In this document: piece by piece, positions 55,200 to 63,063 of the stretch
How positions within the stretch are numbered: the stretch's first letter is position 1
Layout of the letters: every line of letters starts with the position of its first letter
Source: DASYPQ01 sp036006425
GTDB lineage: Bacteria; Planctomycetota; UBA1135; GCA-002686595
Direction of reading: 5' to 3'
Assembly: GCA_036006425.1 (NCBI GenBank)
Contig: DASYPQ010000026.1
Span: 1 to 64,000, forward strand
Length of the DNA: 64,000 nt
Position numbers and translations under genes: made by a program
Notes under the pieces: generated by a model
Told to the model about the DNA's origin: nothing
Seen by the model: only the letters and a program-made list of their open reading frames with translations
The model's database searches: none

Positions 55200-56649
55200 G
55201 GAAGTAGTTCGGCGACTCCTTGGTGATCGTCACGTCGTGCGGATGGCTCTCCTTCATCCCGGCCGCGGTGATCCGCAGGAACCGCGCCTTCGCCCACAGC
55301 TCCTGCACCGTCATCGCTCCGCAGTAGCCCATCCCCGCGCGCACTCCGCCGGCGAGCTGGTGCACGTACGGCGAGAGCCGTCCCTTGTAGGGCACGATGC
55401 CTTCGATCCCCTCGGGCACGAGCTTGTCCGTCTCCGTGACGTCGCCCTGGCGGTAGCGCTCCTTGCCGCCCGCCTGCATCGCTCCGAGCGAGCCCATGCC
55501 GCGGACCGTCTTGAACGAGCGCCCCTTGTAGAGGATCACCTCGCCCGGGCTCTCCTCGAGTCCGGCGAAGAGGCTGCCGAGCATGACGCACGAAGCGCCT
55601 GCCGCGAGCGCCTTGACGATGTCGCCCGAGAAGCGGATCCCGCCGTCCGCGATCACGGGCACGCCGTCCTTCTTCAATTCCGCGGCGACGTCGAGGATCG
55701 CGGTGAGCTGCGGGACGCCGATCCCGGCGACGATCCGCGTCGTGCAGATCGAGCCCGGCCCGATCCCGACCTTGACTCCGTCCGCGCCGGCGTCGACGAG
55801 CGCGCGCGCGCCCGCGGCCGTCGCGACGTTGCCCGCGACGACGTCGACGTCGAAACGGCGCTTGAGCTCCTTGACCGTCTTCGTGACGTTGTCGCTGTGG
55901 CCGTGCGCCGTGTCGACGACGAGGACGTCGACGCCCGCCTTGACGAGCTCCCCGGCGCGGTCGTGGTCCATGACGCCGACCGCCGCGGCGCAGCGCAGGC
56001 GTCCGCGCGCGTCCGTCGCGGCGTTCGGGTACGCGGCGAGCAGGTTCACGTCCTTCATCGTGATCAGGCCCTGCAGGCGGTTCTCGCGGTCGACGAGGAT
56101 CAGCTTCTCGACCTTGTGCTTGTAGAGGAGTTCGCGCGCCTCCTCGAGCGACGTCCCGGGCGGAGCGGTGACGAGGTTCTCGCGCGTCATGATCGTGCCG
56201 ACGGGCGTGTCGTCGCTGACCTGGAAGCGGCAATCGCGGCGCGTGAGGATGCCGACGACGCGCTTCGAAGCGTTCTCGAGGACCGGGAGACCGGAGATGT
56301 TGAAGCGCGCCATGATGTCGCGCGCTTCGCGGATGGTCGCGGTCGGGAGAAGAGTGATCGGGTCGAGGATGACGCCGTTCGCCGAGCGCTTCGCCTTGTC
56401 GACTTCGCGGACCTGGGCCTCGATCGTGAGATTGCGGTGGATGACGCCGATGCCGCCTTCGCGCGCGAGGGCGACGGCGAGCTTCTCTTCCGTGACGGTG
56501 TCCATCGCCGCCGAGGAGAGGGGGATGTTGAGCGGGACGCTGCGGGAGAAGCGCGTGGCGAGCTTCGCGTCGCGCGGAACGACGTCGGAGTGCTGCGGAA
56601 CGAGCAGCACGTCGTCGAAGGTGAGGCCTTCCTGGAAGGCGGGCGTCAT
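55189..56649 (-). CDS. guaB: IMP dehydrogenase
   Basis: 486 residues, the full-length bacterial form. 'EGLTFDDVLLVPQHSDVVP' at the start, two CBS domains (about 95-205, 'RVVGILTRRD' and 'LQGLITMKDV'), the catalytic loop 'VGIGPGSICTTR' with Cys, and 'DGGIRFSGDIVKALAAGA'. It oxidises IMP to XMP, the first committed GMP step. The ATG at 56649 overlaps the stop of a 17-residue leader ORF (ATGA). Co-transcribed with guaA. Confidence 0.97.
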   Translation of the reverse strand: MTPAFQEGLTFDDVLLVPQHSDVVPRDAKLATRFSRSVPLNIPLSSAAMDTVTEEKLAVALAREGGIGVIHRNLTIEAQVREVDKAKRSANGVILDPITLLPTATIREARDIMARFNISGLPVLENASKRVVGILTRRDCRFQVSDDTPVGTIMTRENLVTAPPGTSLEEARELLYKHKVEKLILVDRENRLQGLITMKDVNLLAAYPNAATDARGRLRCAAAVGVMDHDRAGELVKAGVDVLVVDTAHGHSDNVTKTVKELKRRFDVDVVAGNVATAAGARALVDAGADGVKVGIGPGSICTTRIVAGIGVPQLTAILDVAAELKKDGVPVIADGGIRFSGDIVKALAAGASCVMLGSLFAGLEESPGEVILYKGRSFKTVRGMGSLGAMQAGGKERYRQGDVTETDKLVPEGIEGIVPYKGRLSPYVHQLAGGVRAGMGYCGAMTVQELWAKARFLRITAAGMKESHPHDVTITKESPNYFHAD

Positions 56650-56699
56650 GACGCACCACCGAGCGCCGAGGCGAGCGCGGAAACGGACTGGGGCTCCAT
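56646..56699 (-). CDS. 17-residue leader ORF coupled to guaB
   Basis: The frame reads MEPQSVSALASALGGAS and ends with TGA inside the guaB start (ATGA). Its ATG is preceded at exactly 6 bases by TAGCAT, the same arrangement as at miaA, 46459 and 59338. If transcripts begin there, ribosomes would load on this leaderless ATG and reach guaB by coupling. The peptide has no runs of purine-related or rare codons that would suggest classical attenuation. Confidence 0.5.
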   Translation of the reverse strand: MEPQSVSALASALGGAS

Positions 56700-56705
56700 G
56701 GGGAA

Positions 56706-56711
56706 ATGCTA
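56706..56711 (-). promoter_or_regulatory. -10 element TAGCAT for guaB leader
   Basis: TAGCAT-TTCCCC-ATG on the minus strand predicts a leaderless transcript starting at the leader ORF. Confidence 0.55.
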
Positions 56712-56729
56712 GCGTCCCCGGCCGCGACG

Positions 56730-56771
56730 AAAAAGGGACCCGACACCCACGCAAGTGAGGTGCCGGGCCCC
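56730..56771 (-). terminator. Terminator-like or REP-like hairpin upstream of guaB
   Basis: On the minus strand GGGGCCCGGCACC and GGTGTCGGGTCCC form a 13-bp stem (two G-U pairs) with an 11-base loop, followed at once by five T residues. No gene lies upstream on this strand, so it would act on longer guaB transcripts (attenuator) or is a dispersed REP-type hairpin of the GGTGTCrGGyaCC-TTTTT class; only one copy was noticed in the window. Confidence 0.6.
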
Positions 56772-56847
56772 AAGAAGGAGGAGATACTCATTCCTTCGGC
56801 GGCAGGGGGCGGACTCCTGAGCGCTTCCTCGGATTCTTCGCGCGGCG

Positions 56848-56876
56848 TTCCAGTCCCGTGGAACCCCCGATATGGT
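56848..56876 (+). promoter_or_regulatory. Promoter for SGNH-like gene pair
   Basis: TTCCAG (56848-56853) and TATGGT (56871-56876) are spaced 17 bases, 15 bases before the ATG at 56892. Confidence 0.5.
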
Positions 56877-56891
56877 GGGCTCCGTCCACCG

Positions 56892-58172
56892 ATGCGTTCT
56901 CCGTCTCGCGTCCGGCGCGTCCTCCTGCGCGCCGCGATCTTCCTCGGTGTCGTCGGCCTCGGTCTCGAGCTCGGATCCCGCGCTCTCCTGCGCTTCCGCG
57001 GCAAGTCCTGGGATCCCGCCGCCGCCCGCTCCCAGGTTGCAGAAGCCTGCCGCTCCCTCTCGCACCGCGTCGAGATCAAGGGCGGACACAGGGACGAAGC
57101 CGGCGCCCGCGAATCCCCGGGGAGCCCGATCCTCCACCCGTACCTCGCGTGGGCTCTGCTCGCGACGCAGTCACAGATCGCGGACGATCTCGACGAGACG
57201 AAACGCCCCAAGGCGGCGTCGGTCTACGACGTCTACATCCTCGGTGGATCCGTCGCCCACGGGTTCGCTCTCCTCGGTGCCGCGCCTCTCGTCGAGGCGA
57301 TCAAGAAGGATCCGCGCTTCGCCGGGCGCGACGTCCGGGTCCACAACTACTCGGTCTGGGGGTACAAGCAGCTCCAGCAGCTGACTCTGCTCGCGTATCT
57401 CCTCGATCTCGGCCAGAGGCCCGATGCGATCATCGAGCTCGACGGGCTCAACGAGGCCGCGCAGGGGTGGATCAACGCGCGCGCGGGGACGCATCCCTTG
57501 TACCCGTCGATCGCGTACTGGGCGAACGCGACGTACGGGCTCCGTCCGGACGAGGCCATGGTCGACGCGCTGCACGACTTGCGCGTCGCGCAGGATCGCG
57601 CGGCGGAGTTCGGCGAGTCCCTGCTCGCGTCGCCGTTCTGGCGCGGGTCGTTCCTCGGCCAGGTCGGGCTCTCGCGGTTCGAGGCGCTGCGCGGGAAGTA
57701 CGCGGCGGCGAACAAGGCGTACCTGCGCACGATCGGGAAGCGGCCGCGCGACAACGGGATCCGGGGACCGCGGTTCCCCGACGACGACGCCGGGCTCGTG
57801 CGGACGATCCTGACCGGTTGGGAGCAGTCGGCGATCAGCATGCACGCCTTGTGCGCGGAGCACGGGATCACGTACCTGCACGTGCTCCAGCCGACGCTGC
57901 ACGACAAGGGGTCGAAGGTGCTGACGGCGAAGGAGGTCGAGACCGGGACGGCGGATCCGAACTGGGTCGAGGGGTGCGCGCAGCTGTACGGGCCGATGCG
58001 CGAGGGCGGGAAGCGCCTCTCCGCGCGCGGCGTCCCGTTCTGCGACGCGTCGATGGTGTTCCGCGATCATCCCGAGGACATCTACTACGACGTCTGCCAC
58101 TTCAAGGAGCACGGGAACGAGATCCTCGCCGCGGCCATCGCGAGCGCGTTCCTCGAGGTGGTGAAGCCTTGA
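56892..58172 (+). CDS. SGNH-hydrolase-like protein with N-terminal membrane anchor
   Basis: 426 residues. A single hydrophobic helix near the N-terminus ('AAIFLGVVGLGLELGSRALL') anchors an extracytoplasmic domain. SGNH blocks are visible: 'YILGGSVAHGF' (Ser near residue 118), 'IIELDGLNEAAQG' (Asn) and 'YDVCHFKEHGNEIL' (Asp and His near the end). Such anchored SGNH proteins often move or remove acyl groups on cell-surface glycans. It is followed by a diverged paralogue whose start overlaps its stop (TTGA). Confidence 0.72.
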   Translation: MRSPSRVRRVLLRAAIFLGVVGLGLELGSRALLRFRGKSWDPAAARSQVAEACRSLSHRVEIKGGHRDEAGARESPGSPILHPYLAWALLATQSQIADDLDETKRPKAASVYDVYILGGSVAHGFALLGAAPLVEAIKKDPRFAGRDVRVHNYSVWGYKQLQQLTLLAYLLDLGQRPDAIIELDGLNEAAQGWINARAGTHPLYPSIAYWANATYGLRPDEAMVDALHDLRVAQDRAAEFGESLLASPFWRGSFLGQVGLSRFEALRGKYAAANKAYLRTIGKRPRDNGIRGPRFPDDDAGLVRTILTGWEQSAISMHALCAEHGITYLHVLQPTLHDKGSKVLTAKEVETGTADPNWVEGCAQLYGPMREGGKRLSARGVPFCDASMVFRDHPEDIYYDVCHFKEHGNEILAAAIASAFLEVVKP

Positions 58173-59293
58173 GCAGGTCGATGCGCATCGTATTCCAGGT
58201 GATCGTCGTCGGCGCCGCGGCCGCGGTGCTCGCGGAGGTCGGCGTGCGCGTCGTCGATCGGCTGCGCGGCAGGCCCTACGACGCGGAGCGGACGCGCGCG
58301 ACGGTCGACGAGATCTGTCGCTCGCTCGAACCGCGCGTCGCGGCGGAGGAAGCGACGCAGGTTCCGGGCAAGAGGCTCCTGCAGCCGTACGTCGCGTGGC
58401 AGGACGCGGACATGGAGGAGCGTTTCGCCGACGACGCCGCGTACTACGCGACGCCCGCGGCGCACGACGCGTTCGACGTCCTCGTCCTCGGCGGCGCGGA
58501 GGCGGCGCGGCTCGGGCGGGAGGGAGCGGCGGCGCTCGCGACGGCGCTGCGCGGCGATCCGCGCGTCGGCGAGAGGGAAGTCCGCGTGCACGCGTACGCG
58601 CTCGAGGGCTTCAAGCAGCCGCAAGGGCTGATGGCGCTCGCGATGCTGCTCTCGCTCGGGCACGAGCCCGACCTCGTGATCGAGCTCGACGGCCGCGACG
58701 ACGCGCTCCTCGGATGGAGCAACGCGAAGGAAGGGACGCATCCGCTGCATCCTTCGATCGCCCACTGGGCGAGCGCCTCGAACGGGATGCGCTCGGATTG
58801 GGAGCTCGTCGAGCGTCTCTACGCGGCGCACGCGTGTCGCGAGCGCGCGCATGCGTTCGGCGAACGATTGCTCGCGCCGGGCGTCCTCGAGAGCGCGGTG
58901 CTCGCCCACGCGGGAGGACGGCGGCTCGCGCGCCTCCGCGCCGACGCGGTGGCGGCCGAGGCGCGCGTCGCGGAGTACCTCGCCCAGCGGCCGAAGGAAG
59001 CCGAGCTCGGCGGCCCGCGGTACGCGAAGGACGATGGCGCAGTCGCCGCGACGATCGCCGACGCCTGGGCCGAGGCCTCGATCGAGATGCACGCCTTGTG
59101 CGCCGCGCGCGCGATCGACTTCGTGCACGTCCTCGAGCCCGAACCGGCCGGTCCCGCCGCAGCCGTGTACGCGCGGATGCGCGAAGCCGCCGCGCGGATC
59201 CGCGCGCGCGGAGTCCTGTTCCTCGACACATCCGGTCGCGGGACGGTCGACAGCGCGGCGATCGCCGGCGCGTGGCGAGCCGGCTCGCGGTGA
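58169..59293 (+). CDS. Diverged SGNH-like paralogue, catalytic residues lost
   Basis: 374 residues, clearly a duplicate of the preceding gene: 'GTHPLHPSIAHWASASNGMRSDWE' (partial) matches 'GTHPLYPSIAYWANATYGLRPDE' in the partner, and 'EMHALCAARAIDFVHVLEP' matches 'SMHALCAEHGITYLHVLQP'. The Ser block reads 'LGGAEAARLG' (Ala for Ser), the Asn block 'ELDGRDDALLG', and the Asp/His block is absent. It is thus probably inactive. TTG start at 58169 overlaps the upstream stop (TTGA); ATG at 58181 is the alternative. Confidence 0.7.
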   Translation: MSRSMRIVFQVIVVGAAAAVLAEVGVRVVDRLRGRPYDAERTRATVDEICRSLEPRVAAEEATQVPGKRLLQPYVAWQDADMEERFADDAAYYATPAAHDAFDVLVLGGAEAARLGREGAAALATALRGDPRVGEREVRVHAYALEGFKQPQGLMALAMLLSLGHEPDLVIELDGRDDALLGWSNAKEGTHPLHPSIAHWASASNGMRSDWELVERLYAAHACRERAHAFGERLLAPGVLESAVLAHAGGRRLARLRADAVAAEARVAEYLAQRPKEAELGGPRYAKDDGAVAATIADAWAEASIEMHALCAARAIDFVHVLEPEPAGPAAAVYARMREAAARIRARGVLFLDTSGRGTVDSAAIAGAWRAGSR

Positions 59294-59325
59294 CTCCCCT
59301 CTCGGCCCCGTCGATCCGCGTCCGA

Positions 59326-59331
59326 TAGAGT
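59326..59331 (+). promoter_or_regulatory. -10 element TAGAGT for leaderless fusion gene
   Basis: TAGAGT-CCTACC-ATG: exact 6-base gap to the start at 59338. Confidence 0.5.
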
Positions 59332-59337
59332 CCTACC

Positions 59338-61467
59338 ATGGCGAGCCGTGCCCCGGCGCTTCGTCCAGGAACCAGAGACTCCGTGACCCGCCGCGTCGCA
59401 CTCGTCGGAGCCGGCTGGATCGCGGACGCGCACGCCGAGGTCCTCACGGGCCTCGAAGGCGTCGAGATCGCGGTCGTCTGCGACCCCGATCGCGCGCGCG
59501 CGGAGGCGCTCGCGCGGCGCTTCGGGATCGCGCGCGTCGTCGCCTCGATTGACGAGATCGCCCCGGGCGAGATCGACGTCGCGCACCTCCTCGTCCAGCC
59601 GCCGCTGCACGAGCCGCTCGCGCGCGCGCTGCTCGAGCGCAAGATCGGCGTCCTCGTCGAGAAGCCGCTCGCGCTCTCCGCGGCCGCCGCGCGCGCGCTC
59701 ACGGAGCTCGCCGCGCGGCGCGGCGTCTCCCTCGCGGTCAACCACAACTTCGTGTTCCACCCGGCGTTCGCGCGCCTGCGTGCGCAGGTGGCGGCGGGCG
59801 CGATCGGCCGCGTCGAGCACGTGCGGGTCGAGCTCTCCGTGCCGCTCTCGCAGCTCGAGGCCGGCGCGTTCGGCCACTGGATGTTCCTCGAGCCGCGGAA
59901 CATCGTGTACGAGCAAGGAGTCCACCCGCTGTCGCTCGTCCACGCGCTGCTCGGCCGCGTCGAGAGCGCGACGACGACGATCCTCGAGTCGCGCGAGCTC
60001 GGCGCGGGACAGACGTTCCACACGCGCTGGGCGGTCGCCGCGCGCGCCGAGCGGGGAACGGCCGAGGTCCAGCTCGCGTTCGGCGCCGCGTTCGAGCGGT
60101 TCGTGGTGCAGGTGCGCGGCACGGACGGCTTCCTCGAGGCCGATCTGCGGCGGGACACGCTCGCCGGCGAGGGAAAGAGCAGCTGGCTCGAGTTCTACGA
60201 CTCGTACCTCGCGAGCGCGCAGCGCGGCGCGATGCTGCGACGCGACGCTCGCCGGGGGCTCAAGCGATACCTGCTCTCGACGCTGCGGCTCGCGCGCCGC
60301 GAGGACGGGTTCTTCGCGAGCATGCGGGGATCGATCGAGGAGTTCCACCGGGCGCTCGCCGGCAACGCGACGGAGGCACTCGAGGTCCTCGGCTGGTGCG
60401 ACGAGGTCGCGCGCGCCGCCGCGCCAGCGCGTGCAGCCGCGGTCGCGCGCGAACCCGGACCCGCGCGCGCCGGGGAAGTCGTCGTCCTCGGAGCGAACGG
60501 TTTCATCGGACGCCGCGTGGTGGCGAAGCTCCTCGAACGCGGCATGCCCGTGACGGCGGTCGTGCGCGGGGCGCCGTTCCTCGCGCCCGAGAACGTCCGC
60601 GTGTTCCGCGCGCGCCTGGAGGATCCGGAGTCGATCGCGCGCGCGATCGCGGGCGCGCGGGTCGTGATCCACCTCGCGACGGGGTCGATCGACACCTGGG
60701 ACGCGGTCGAGCGCACGATGATTCGCGGGAGCCTCGCCGCGGCCGAAGCCGCTCTGCGCGCGAAGGTCGAGCGGTTCGTGTTCGTCTCCTCGATCGCCGC
60801 GCTCGACACCGGCGGATCCGCGCCGATCGACGACGCGCTCGCCGCCGACCCGCGCCCGGAGTCGCGCTCCGTGTACGCGCGCGGGAAGATCGCGACGGAG
60901 CAGGCGCTGCTCGAGCGGCACCGCGCGGACGGTCTCCCGCTCGTGATCGCGCGGCCGGGCGTCGTCCTCGGCGCGGGCTCGCCGATCCAGCACTCGGGAT
61001 TCGGGCTGTGGGTGCGCGACAATCACTGCGTGGGCTGGGGAGCGGGCGCGCATCCGCTCCCGCTCGTGTGGGTCGACGACGTCGCCGACGCGCTGGTCGC
61101 GATCGCCGCGTTCCCGGGGAAGACGCTCGACGGCCGGGCGCTCGCCCTCGCGACGAACGTCCCGCTCTCGGCGCGCGACGCCGTGTCGGAGCTCCAGCGC
61201 GCGACGGGCCGCGACCTCCATTTCCACGCGCGGCCGCTCGCGGTCTCGTACGCGATGGAGCTCGGCAAGTGGATCGTGAAGAAGGTCGGGCGCCGCAGCG
61301 CGGATTTCCCCTCCTGGCACGACTTCGCCGCGCGCTCCCTGGCGTCGCCGATCCCCTCGCGCACCGCGCGCGAGCTGCTCGGGTGGAAGCCCGTCGAGGA
61401 GCGCGAAGCGTTCCTCGATCGCGCCGTGCGCGTGCACGGATCTCAGCGCGAGCGGAACACGAAGTAG
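59338..61467 (+). CDS. Gfo/Idh/MocA oxidoreductase fused to NAD-dependent epimerase
   Basis: 709 residues. Residues about 18-370 are a Gfo/Idh/MocA oxidoreductase: 'VALVGAGWIADAHAEVL', 'VLVEKPLALS' (EKP) and 'YEQGVHPLSLVHALLG'. Residues about 382-700 are an extended SDR epimerase/dehydratase: 'VVVLGANGFIGRRVVAKLLERG', 'FVSSIAALDT' and the catalytic 'SVYARGKIATE' (YxxxK). The fusion suggests two successive steps on one nucleotide sugar or polyketide-like substrate, in line with glycosyltransferase genes nearby. The substrate is unknown. Its 3' end overlaps the DUF486 gene by 25 bases. Confidence 0.85.
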   Translation: MASRAPALRPGTRDSVTRRVALVGAGWIADAHAEVLTGLEGVEIAVVCDPDRARAEALARRFGIARVVASIDEIAPGEIDVAHLLVQPPLHEPLARALLERKIGVLVEKPLALSAAAARALTELAARRGVSLAVNHNFVFHPAFARLRAQVAAGAIGRVEHVRVELSVPLSQLEAGAFGHWMFLEPRNIVYEQGVHPLSLVHALLGRVESATTTILESRELGAGQTFHTRWAVAARAERGTAEVQLAFGAAFERFVVQVRGTDGFLEADLRRDTLAGEGKSSWLEFYDSYLASAQRGAMLRRDARRGLKRYLLSTLRLARREDGFFASMRGSIEEFHRALAGNATEALEVLGWCDEVARAAAPARAAAVAREPGPARAGEVVVLGANGFIGRRVVAKLLERGMPVTAVVRGAPFLAPENVRVFRARLEDPESIARAIAGARVVIHLATGSIDTWDAVERTMIRGSLAAAEAALRAKVERFVFVSSIAALDTGGSAPIDDALAADPRPESRSVYARGKIATEQALLERHRADGLPLVIARPGVVLGAGSPIQHSGFGLWVRDNHCVGWGAGAHPLPLVWVDDVADALVAIAAFPGKTLDGRALALATNVPLSARDAVSELQRATGRDLHFHARPLAVSYAMELGKWIVKKVGRRSADFPSWHDFAARSLASPIPSRTARELLGWKPVEEREAFLDRAVRVHGSQRERNTK

Positions 61468-61775
61468 GCGGCGCCCGCGAGGCACAAGGCCGCCCACACG
61501 AAGTCGAGCGACACCGGTCGCTTCATGTACCACGCGGCGAATCCCATGAAGACGACCATGGTGATCACCTCCTGCATCACCTTGAGTTGTCCGAGATCGA
61601 AGCGCCCGTAACCGATCCGGTTCGCGGGCACCTGGAAGCAGTATTCGAAGAACGCGATGCCCCAGCTCGCGGCGATCGCGATCCACACGGGCTTCTGCCG
61701 CAAGTCTTTGAGGTGTCCGTACCACGCGAAGGTCATGAACACGTTGGAGACGAACAGGAGCAGAATCGTCTGCAT
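61443..61775 (-). CDS. DUF486 (DMT-like) membrane protein
   Basis: 110 residues with four membrane helices, the usual size for DUF486. 'FMTFAWYGHLK', 'IAIAASWGIAFFEYCFQVPANRIGY' (in part) and 'FDLGQLKVMQEVITMVVF' are the conserved segments. The family is related to small drug/metabolite transporters but has no established substrate. Isolated gene; divergent from the GT4 gene across 99 bases. Confidence 0.9.
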   Translation of the reverse strand: MQTILLLFVSNVFMTFAWYGHLKDLRQKPVWIAIAASWGIAFFEYCFQVPANRIGYGRFDLGQLKVMQEVITMVVFMGFAAWYMKRPVSLDFVWAALCLAGAAYFVFRSR

Positions 61776-61874
61776 GGCGGAGGTCTCGGGGCCGAGGGAC
61801 GGTGCGGCGACGGAAGCCCGAGAAGCTAGCCGGCGGGTGTGAACCCTGCACGGCCGCTTGGTATGTAGGAGTCC

Positions 61875-63008
61875 GTGTCCGGCCCGGTCCCCCACTTCCT
61901 CCACGTCTTCTCGACCTTCGTCCCGGCCGGGCCCGAGACGCGCGCGGTGCGGCTGATCGAGGCGTTCGGCGGGGCTTTCCGGCACTCGATCGTGTCCATG
62001 GACGGCCGGACGGACGCGCGCGCGCTCCTGCCCGAGGGCGCGGACGTGCGGATCCTCGAGAGCCCGCCGAAGGCCGGGTCGATCGCGACCGTCCGCAGGC
62101 TCCGCGACCTCCTGCGCGCGGAGCAGCCGGACCTCCTCCTCTCGTACAACTGGGGCGCGTTCGACGCGGTGATGGCCGCGCGCACGCTGAAGCTGCGCCG
62201 CGTCGTCCACCACGAGGACGGCTTCAATCCCGACGAAGTGCTCGAGTTCAAGCAGCGCCGCGTGCTCGCGCGACGCCTGGTCCTCCCCGGCGTCCACCGC
62301 GTCGTCGTCCCGTCGAAGAAGCTCGAGCGCATCGCCGTCGACACGTGGAGGCTCGCGAACGACCGCGTGCGCTGGATCCCGAACGGCATCCACGCCGAGC
62401 GCTTCGAGGCGCGCGACGGCCGGCCCGAGCTCCGCGATGCCCTGGGAATCCCGCGCGCAGCCCCGCTCGTCGGCTTCGTCGGCCATCTCCGGCCCGAGAA
62501 GAACCCCCTGCGCCTCCTGCGCGCCTGCGCGCGGATCGACCCGGCGCTCGGCATGCACGTGCTCATCGTCGGCGAGGGCGAGGAGCGCGCCGGGCTCGAG
62601 GCGCTCGTCGGGAAGACCCCATCGCTCTTCGGGCGCGTGCACTTCGCCGGGTACGTCGCGGACCCGCGCGACCACTACCGCGCGATGGACGTGTACTGCC
62701 TCTCGTCGGACACGGAGCAGATGCCCGTCGCGCTCCTCGAGGCGATGGCCTCCGGTCTCGCGGTCGTGTCGACGGACGTCGGCGACGTCCGCGCGATCCT
62801 CCCCGACGAGCAGAGCCCGTACGTCGTGCCGATCGAGGAGCGCGAGAGCGCCTGGCCGATCGCGGAGAAGCTGACGGTGCTCGTCGCCGGCTCGCGCGAG
62901 CGCGAACGCCTCGGGGCGCTGAACCGCACGCGCGTGCACGAGCGGTTCACGTTCGAGGGCATGCTCGCGGCGTACCTCGACGTGTACCACGGCGGCCTCG
63001 CCGCGTGA
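61875..63008 (+). CDS. GT4-family glycosyltransferase
   Basis: 377 residues, GTG start with AGGAG 3 bases upstream. GT-B fold: 'LHVFSTFVPAGPETRAVRLI', 'VGFVGHLRPEKNPLRLLRAC' and 'SSDTEQMPVALLEAMASGLAV' with the two Glu of family 4. It resembles PEP-CTERM/exopolysaccharide GT4 enzymes and the glycosyltransferase at 37134, but is not a close duplicate. Donor and acceptor unknown. Confidence 0.87.
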   Translation: MSGPVPHFLHVFSTFVPAGPETRAVRLIEAFGGAFRHSIVSMDGRTDARALLPEGADVRILESPPKAGSIATVRRLRDLLRAEQPDLLLSYNWGAFDAVMAARTLKLRRVVHHEDGFNPDEVLEFKQRRVLARRLVLPGVHRVVVPSKKLERIAVDTWRLANDRVRWIPNGIHAERFEARDGRPELRDALGIPRAAPLVGFVGHLRPEKNPLRLLRACARIDPALGMHVLIVGEGEERAGLEALVGKTPSLFGRVHFAGYVADPRDHYRAMDVYCLSSDTEQMPVALLEAMASGLAVVSTDVGDVRAILPDEQSPYVVPIEERESAWPIAEKLTVLVAGSRERERLGALNRTRVHERFTFEGMLAAYLDVYHGGLAA

Positions 63009-63046
63009 GAGGGGCCTACCCCCTGGGAGAGGCCGCCGGCCTCGAC

Positions 63047-63052
63047 TATCCT
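63047..63052 (+). promoter_or_regulatory. -10 element TATCCT upstream of AceE-like gene
   Basis: TATCCT lies 11 bases before the ATG at 63064, third copy of CTATCCTC upstream of a plus-strand start in the window. Confidence 0.45.
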
Positions 63053-63063
63053 CGATCCTCACG

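Noticed and set aside
56730..56771. Hairpin as terminator of a plus-strand gene
   Set aside because: The T-run lies on the minus-strand side, and no plus-strand gene ends upstream of it.
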